Part shown: piece after piece, positions 60,297-64,000 of the stretch
Layout of the letters: every line of letters begins with the position of its first letter
How positions within the stretch are numbered: the first letter of the stretch is position 1
Origin: Exiguobacterium sp. KRL4
GTDB lineage: Bacteria > Bacillota > Bacilli > Exiguobacteriales > Exiguobacteriaceae
Assembly: GCF_001870785.1 (NCBI RefSeq)
Contig: NZ_MOLV01000005.1
Coordinates: 62,001-126,000 of the forward strand
Reading direction: 5' to 3'
Length of the DNA: 64,000 nt
The notes under the pieces: generated by a model
Databases searched by the model: none
What the model was told of the DNA's origin: nothing
The model's input: only the letters and a program-made list of their open reading frames with translations
Program-made: the position numbers and the translations under genes

Positions 60297-61082
60297 ATGG
60301 AAACCATCACCAAGAAAGCGAGCTTATCACTCATTGAACTTCAAAGCGGCGGAGATGAGTCCTTATTTTGTCGTCTATATTCCCCAGCTTTAACGCGTCC
60401 CGCTCCTTTGATCGTCTTATTTCACGGATTCCCTGGGAAACAATTGAACATGGACTGGGCCGTTCGACTGCAGGAACTTGGTTTTCATGTCCTCGTCACT
60501 TCGTATCGCGGCACGATCGGTAGCCCCGGTGCCTTCCGTTTTCGCCATACGCTCGAAGATGCAACAGCCATCATGAAACACGTTGCTTCTCCCGCCTTTA
60601 CAGAACAACATGATGTTGCAGCTGATCAGATTACAATCGTTGGTCACAGCATGGGCGGTTTTGCCGGACTTCATGCCTTTGCAAATGTCCCGACGATTGC
60701 CCATTACATCGGCATCTCGCCCTTTAATTTTGGTTTGATCGGACAGCTGGTACTCGAGTATCCGGAACATGAGGAAGCCTTGCGCGGTGTCCTCAGCCGC
60801 GGGGCGACCTTCCTGTCGCATACCGATGGGGACACGTTGCTGAAAGAGTTGACTGAACATCATGCCGAGTGGAATCTACTGGCGCTAAAAGAGCAACTGC
60901 GCACCCGTTCCGCGCTGCTTGTCACATCTGAGCGCGACGAGACATCCATTAAATCCCTGCACCATGATCTCTTACAAGATGCCAGTACGTTTGAAGAAAT
61001 CATCGTCGACAGCGATCACAACTACATCGACAACCGGGAAGAAGCCTTTCAGTCTTGGACAACGTGGTTGCAGCAACGCTAA
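60297..61082 (+). CDS. Alpha/beta hydrolase (serine esterase/peptidase-like)
   Basis: The 261-residue protein has HGFPG oxyanion loop (LIVLFHGFPGKQLN, about 40-53), the nucleophile in IVGHSMGGFAGL (about 117-128), acid in SERDETSIK and His in DSDHNYIDNRE (about 240-250). There is no signal. The substrate is unknown. The ATG at 60297 follows GAAGGAGTGGATGTC; a GTG at 60288 overlaps the ribosome site. It is a single gene. Confidence 0.85.
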   Translation: METITKKASLSLIELQSGGDESLFCRLYSPALTRPAPLIVLFHGFPGKQLNMDWAVRLQELGFHVLVTSYRGTIGSPGAFRFRHTLEDATAIMKHVASPAFTEQHDVAADQITIVGHSMGGFAGLHAFANVPTIAHYIGISPFNFGLIGQLVLEYPEHEEALRGVLSRGATFLSHTDGDTLLKELTEHHAEWNLLALKEQLRTRSALLVTSERDETSIKSLHHDLLQDASTFEEIIVDSDHNYIDNREEAFQSWTTWLQQR

Positions 61083-61087
61083 AAAAA

Positions 61088-61120
61088 CAGGAATCCTCAC
61101 CCTGACACGGAGGATTCCTG
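61088..61120. terminator. Bidirectional terminator
   Basis: CAGGAATCCTC/GAGGATTCCTG perfect 11-bp stem; the minus strand continues into seven T. It overlaps the stop of the downstream minus-strand gene. Confidence 0.82.
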
Positions 61121-61672
61121 CTTTGTTTGTGTTTTCACGTTTGGTCGTAACTGCATCCGGTACAACACGAGTGTGAATAAGGTCAGTGTCGAACAGGCAT
61201 ACCAGATCGTCGTAAAAAGTGTTCCCGTATCTGTTCCGATGAGGATGCCGTGAAGGGTCATCAGGAGCCATGCCGGTAAGACGAGCCAGTGGGTCAATTT
61301 CCATAATGTTTTCCCAAGCGTCTCCTTCAGGAAGTCGGATGTGACCAACACGAAACCAAACAGGTAGAGACTGATTGTCCCGAAGGCGTTCCAAAGAGGT
61401 TCATACGAAGCATTCCCTGGGATGATGATTTCAAGAATCGTTAACGGCGCATACGTATCGACGACAATCAATGTCGCGTGCAGGATAATCGCAAGCAACC
61501 CCGCCCACCCACTGTACAGATGAATGTTGTGCAAACGGGCTTTTTGTTTTTTTAAAGTCGGAAAAGATCCGAGTAATCCCGCCAAGACAGACAGTGTCAA
61601 AAAGAAGTGACCTGTCAGTCCGCTTAAACGAATCATCGTCCATGTCGAAAACAACCATTTCATCCAGTCCAT
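61097..61672 (-). CDS. Ferric-reductase-like / YedZ-type heme membrane protein
   Basis: The 191-residue protein has six membrane segments. Histidines in the membrane helices that may bind heme: LTGHFFLTLSVLAG (about 19-32), NIHLYSGWAGLLAIILHATL (about 49-68), and KLTHWLVLPAWLLMTLHGIL (about 125-144). This matches the ferric-reductase-like transmembrane domain. It may pass electrons across the membrane. The gene start lies 13 bases inside the ApbE gene, so the two are translationally coupled. Confidence 0.75.
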   Translation of the reverse strand: MDWMKWLFSTWTMIRLSGLTGHFFLTLSVLAGLLGSFPTLKKQKARLHNIHLYSGWAGLLAIILHATLIVVDTYAPLTILEIIIPGNASYEPLWNAFGTISLYLFGFVLVTSDFLKETLGKTLWKLTHWLVLPAWLLMTLHGILIGTDTGTLFTTIWYACSTLTLFTLVLYRMQLRPNVKTQTKQESSVSG

Positions 61673-62553
61673 ATCGATTGTCCTCCTTTCTCTTCCGCCA
61701 CCATTTTTCCCGACTCATCCATCAATAAAAGTCGTCCCTTCGGAAACCATTTAAAGAGTTTGTCCTGCCGCTCCGCTTCCGTCATCTGAAACGCCAGCTT
61801 CGTCATCACTTCGGCTTCATAAAGTTGTGGCGCCGAAGCTGTGACTTGAACAAAGTCCGTTTCAATCGGTCGACCTGTTTTGCCGCTCAACAAATGATGG
61901 TTCGTGCGTTGCCCGACCTTCCACGAACGGTATACCCGATTGGATGTCGCAATCGCCCCTTGACGTAACTGAACTTCGGCAATCGCCTGTTCCGTTTGCG
62001 GATCGGTGATCGCAACCTTCCACGGTTGTGTATCCGACCAGACGATGACATCGCCTCCCGCCTCAATCAAACCACGCGGTTGTTTTTTCCGTAACCGTTG
62101 TGCTGCGAGCATCGCCGCAGCGCCTTTTCCAATGCCGCCTAAATCAATCGCGCCGTGACTCACTCGCGTCACGTCGCATCCTTCCACTACAAACGGACTG
62201 CTCTCGGGTGGGGCTTCGATCCTGAATGATTCAATGGCACGTTGGAATGGAAACGAGCGGTCGTATCCATTTGCCTGTTGCTGCTCAAGTAAAAAGGGCG
62301 AAAAATACTGTTCCGTCTGTTCAAAGTAACGAATCGCACGTTGCAATAAGCGTGCAAGCGGTAACGAGACACTGAGCGCCTCTCCGACCATCAGGCAATT
62401 TAATCGGCTGACCTCACTTGCCGGATCAAATCGTGACCATTGACGGTCGACATATTGAAAAAATTGTTGGATGGCTTGCCATTCGTCCTCTGTGATCGGT
62501 TGATCGGTGACGAACCGAATGGTGTTATGCATCGCATACAATTGACGGTTCAT
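61660..62553 (-). CDS. apbE: ApbE family FAD:protein FMN transferase
   Basis: The 297-residue protein has the ApbE pattern: FFQYVDRQWSRFDPASEVSRLN (start near 30), HGAIDLGGIGKGAAA (about 131-145), RGLIEAGGDVIVWS (about 155-168), WKVAITDP, ATSNRVYRSW and HHLLSGKTGRPIE (about 217-229). ApbE attaches FMN to Ser/Thr of secreted electron-transfer proteins. It lacks an obvious lipoprotein signal, so it may act in the cytoplasm or its start is mis-set. It is coupled to a ferric-reductase-like gene. AGGAGGTGAATCGGA precedes the ATG. Confidence 0.88.
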   Translation of the reverse strand: MNRQLYAMHNTIRFVTDQPITEDEWQAIQQFFQYVDRQWSRFDPASEVSRLNCLMVGEALSVSLPLARLLQRAIRYFEQTEQYFSPFLLEQQQANGYDRSFPFQRAIESFRIEAPPESSPFVVEGCDVTRVSHGAIDLGGIGKGAAAMLAAQRLRKKQPRGLIEAGGDVIVWSDTQPWKVAITDPQTEQAIAEVQLRQGAIATSNRVYRSWKVGQRTNHHLLSGKTGRPIETDFVQVTASAPQLYEAEVMTKLAFQMTEAERQDKLFKWFPKGRLLLMDESGKMVAEEKGGQSIWTG

Positions 62554-62566
62554 TCCGATTCACCTC

Positions 62567-62875
62567 CTATTTCGAATGACTGGACTGTCCGTCACTTCCA
62601 CCGCTCGGCTGTTCAAAGCCGGATGTCTCATTGCTCTGCCACCCTTCATCATCATCGTCCTCCTCATAACTGTCCTCATCTGACTCGCCCCACTCATCGT
62701 CATCACCTTGCGACGGCTGACTTGGAATCGTCGTCTCATCGGAATACGAATCGCCGGTCTTCACCGGATTCGTCGGCTGATCAATCGAAGCGACACTCAA
62801 TTGACCGATTGCAAGACCTAAAAAGACACTGCTGCTCAGACCAACAATCCACTTCGCAAATGGTTTTGGTTTCAC
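62567..62875 (-). CDS. Membrane-anchored protein with very acidic tail
   Basis: The 102-residue protein starts at GTG (GAGAGGAGAGGAAAAAT upstream), with a basic start (KPKPFAK), a single hydrophobic segment (about 9-30) and a long Asp/Glu/Ser/Gly tail (DDDEWGESDEDSYEEDDDDE) ending GQSSHSK. It is in line with ApbE and the heme protein genes (13-base gap). No FMN_bind motif is seen. The acidic tail could bind divalent metal ions or flavoproteins. The family is unrecognised. Confidence 0.65.
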   Translation of the reverse strand: MKPKPFAKWIVGLSSSVFLGLAIGQLSVASIDQPTNPVKTGDSYSDETTIPSQPSQGDDDEWGESDEDSYEEDDDDEGWQSNETSGFEQPSGGSDGQSSHSK

Positions 62876-62987
62876 ATTTTTCCTCTCCTCTCGTTTCCTG
62901 TTATCTTTATTGTATCGATAAAAACTGACAACTAGCTGATACCAACTGTGGGATAATAAGAAAAACTACGGGACAGGGGGAATGAGG

Positions 62988-63665
62988 ATGCGTGTCTTGA
63001 TCGCAGAAGATGATGAACGTCTGGCTAAAATGTTACGCCTTCATCTTGAACGCGCCGGTTACCAGGTGGATGTCGCACATGACGGGGTAACAGCCATCGA
63101 ACAGTGTCAGACGTTTCGTTATGATTTAGTCGTTCTCGATTGGATGATGCCGCATAAAAGTGGCATTGAAGTTGCAACCGAGTTGCGGGGGGAATGCTTC
63201 GAAGGAGGGATTCTGATGTTGACAGCCCGCGATACGGAAATTGATTTGGTCCATGGTCTTGACAGCGGTGCCGATGACTATCTTGTTAAACCGTTTCAGG
63301 CAAACGAACTTTTAGCCAGACTCCGGGCATTGAGCCGCCGTCACAAAAAAGCATTTGTCTCGCTTGTTTCCTATCAGGGACTTGAACTCGATATTACGAC
63401 ACAAACGATTTCTTATGCTAAGCATCCCCTTGACTTAACGCGACGTGAATTTGAATTTTTATCGTTACTCCTCCGTCGCCCTGAACAAGTGATGGGACGT
63501 GAATTGATCATCGAGGTCGTCTGGGGAATCGGGGCCGACATTACTGATAATGCCCTTGATGCACTCGTCCGACTTGTACGAAAAAAATTAGAGGCTGTTG
63601 GTGCCCCTTCGTTGATCAAAACGGTCCGTGGTTTTGGTTACCGCCTTGGTGGTCCCCATGCTTGA
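62988..63665 (+). CDS. OmpR/PhoB family response regulator
   Basis: The 225-residue protein has the receiver with AEDDERLAKML, phosphorylation site VVLDWMMPHKSG (Asp near 51), MLTARDTEID and YLVKPFQANELL. A winged-helix domain follows (about 130-222: LDLTRREFEFLSLLL, TDNALDALVRLVRKKL, RGFGYRLGG). The ATG at 62988 is better spaced from AGGGGGA than the one at 62982. It overlaps its kinase gene by eight bases. It is divergent from the ApbE operon. Confidence 0.93.
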   Translation: MRVLIAEDDERLAKMLRLHLERAGYQVDVAHDGVTAIEQCQTFRYDLVVLDWMMPHKSGIEVATELRGECFEGGILMLTARDTEIDLVHGLDSGADDYLVKPFQANELLARLRALSRRHKKAFVSLVSYQGLELDITTQTISYAKHPLDLTRREFEFLSLLLRRPEQVMGRELIIEVVWGIGADITDNALDALVRLVRKKLEAVGAPSLIKTVRGFGYRLGGPHA

Positions 63666-64000
63666 GACGATTCGAAAACGTCTGACGTTATTGTTCAGTG
63701 GTACGTTTTTGCTGTTGTTGATCTTGATCTTAGTAGGTGTCTATTTCACGACGGCTCGCCTGCTGGATCAGACCGAGTTAAATCAATTAAAATCGGTTTC
63801 CGACCGGGAACTGTTTGAACGAATTGAACATGGCGAAGATCGGGTGATTCGTGATCCCATCTATTTTCAAATTCTTGATTCAGATGGGACAGAACGATAT
63901 GCACGTCTCCCGGACGATCTCTCTAAAAAAACAGTCAGCCGCTTCGTTTCTTCTGACGCGGAAACGCAAAAGCTCGAACTCGATGATCAACATTTTTTGC
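63658..64000 (+). CDS. Sensor histidine kinase, N-terminal part (3' end outside window)
   Basis: An ATG at 63658 overlaps the response regulator end. The visible 114 residues begin MLETIRKRLTLLFSGTFLLL, with one membrane helix (about 9-30), and an extracytoplasmic region ending in KLELDDQHFL at the window edge. The dimerisation and ATPase domains lie beyond the window. The overlap with an OmpR-type regulator and the arrangement of a helix followed by a short sensor identify it as the partner kinase. Confidence 0.85.
   Translation, partial: MLETIRKRLTLLFSGTFLLLLILILVGVYFTTARLLDQTELNQLKSVSDRELFERIEHGEDRVIRDPIYFQILDSDGTERYARLPDDLSKKTVSRFVSSDAETQKLELDDQHFL

Overview
This window looks like chromosomal DNA of a low-to-moderate-GC Bacillales bacterium. 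The gene set fits an Exiguobacterium-like organism: bacillithiol deacetylase with its YojF partner, TagA-type teichoic acid glycosyltransferase, CtaM-like oxidase assembly factor, KtrB, AdeR/Ald, a YerO/SwrC-like pair, CcpA-type cre sites, strong AGGAGG ribosome binding sites and many hairpin-plus-T terminators. The genus is an inference from gene content only. No rRNA, tRNA or CRISPR array was seen. A perfect 16-bp parS palindrome at 34884-34899 suggests that this part of the chromosome lies on the origin-proximal side.

Layout. 1-3.7 kb: VTT-domain membrane protein, a DUF485/solute:sodium symporter pair for small carboxylates, and a TauE-like exporter. 3.8-7.8 kb: an alanine module (AGCS symporter, PucR-type regulator AdeR, alanine dehydrogenase) sharing one palindromic operator type. 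7.9-11.4 kb: assorted household genes, including a membrane-anchored Mrr-like nuclease domain. 11.6-15.6 kb: a three-gene, ATGA-coupled operon of a multi-PAS histidine kinase and two short-chain dehydrogenase-like enzymes. 15.6-19.0 kb: KtrB and the MotAB flagellar stator. 19.1-25 kb: a minus-strand run of oxidase assembly protein, flavin oxidoreductase, DUF1499, and a lipoprotein/response regulator/kinase unit. 25-36.5 kb: HAD phosphatase, Ung, TagA, azoreductase with a MarR regulator, LacI regulator, NlpC/P60 hydrolase, RND pump with its TetR regulator, parS, ProC and a CBS protein. 36.8-43.3 kb: phosphate transport, PdxK, bacillithiol genes, and a complete preQ1 operon (queCDEF) under a preQ1-I riboswitch. 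43.5-49.6 kb: two sugar PTS permeases, the second with a sucrose-type RAT/terminator, an antiterminator that starts at CTG, and fructokinase. 49.7-51.6 kb: an IS3-family element inserted inside an older inverted-repeat element. 51.6-64 kb: hydrolases, NCS2 and POT transporters, an ATP-grasp/lipoprotein operon, an ABC-F protein, an ApbE/ferric-reductase-like operon and a divergent two-component system cut by the window edge.

Most promising for novelty: (1) the ATP-grasp ligase of the glutathionylspermidine-synthase type coupled by ATGA to a small lipoprotein ending in a Gly/Ser-rich tail and Gly-Gly; (2) the PAS kinase co-translated with two NAD(P)-type oxidoreductases and no response regulator; (3) the calcium-loop lipoprotein in front of a two-component system; (4) paired operator palindromes around adeR/ald and around azoR/marR, which give testable regulons; and (5) the nested IS and MITE-like element at the end of a sucrose operon that lacks its hydrolase gene.
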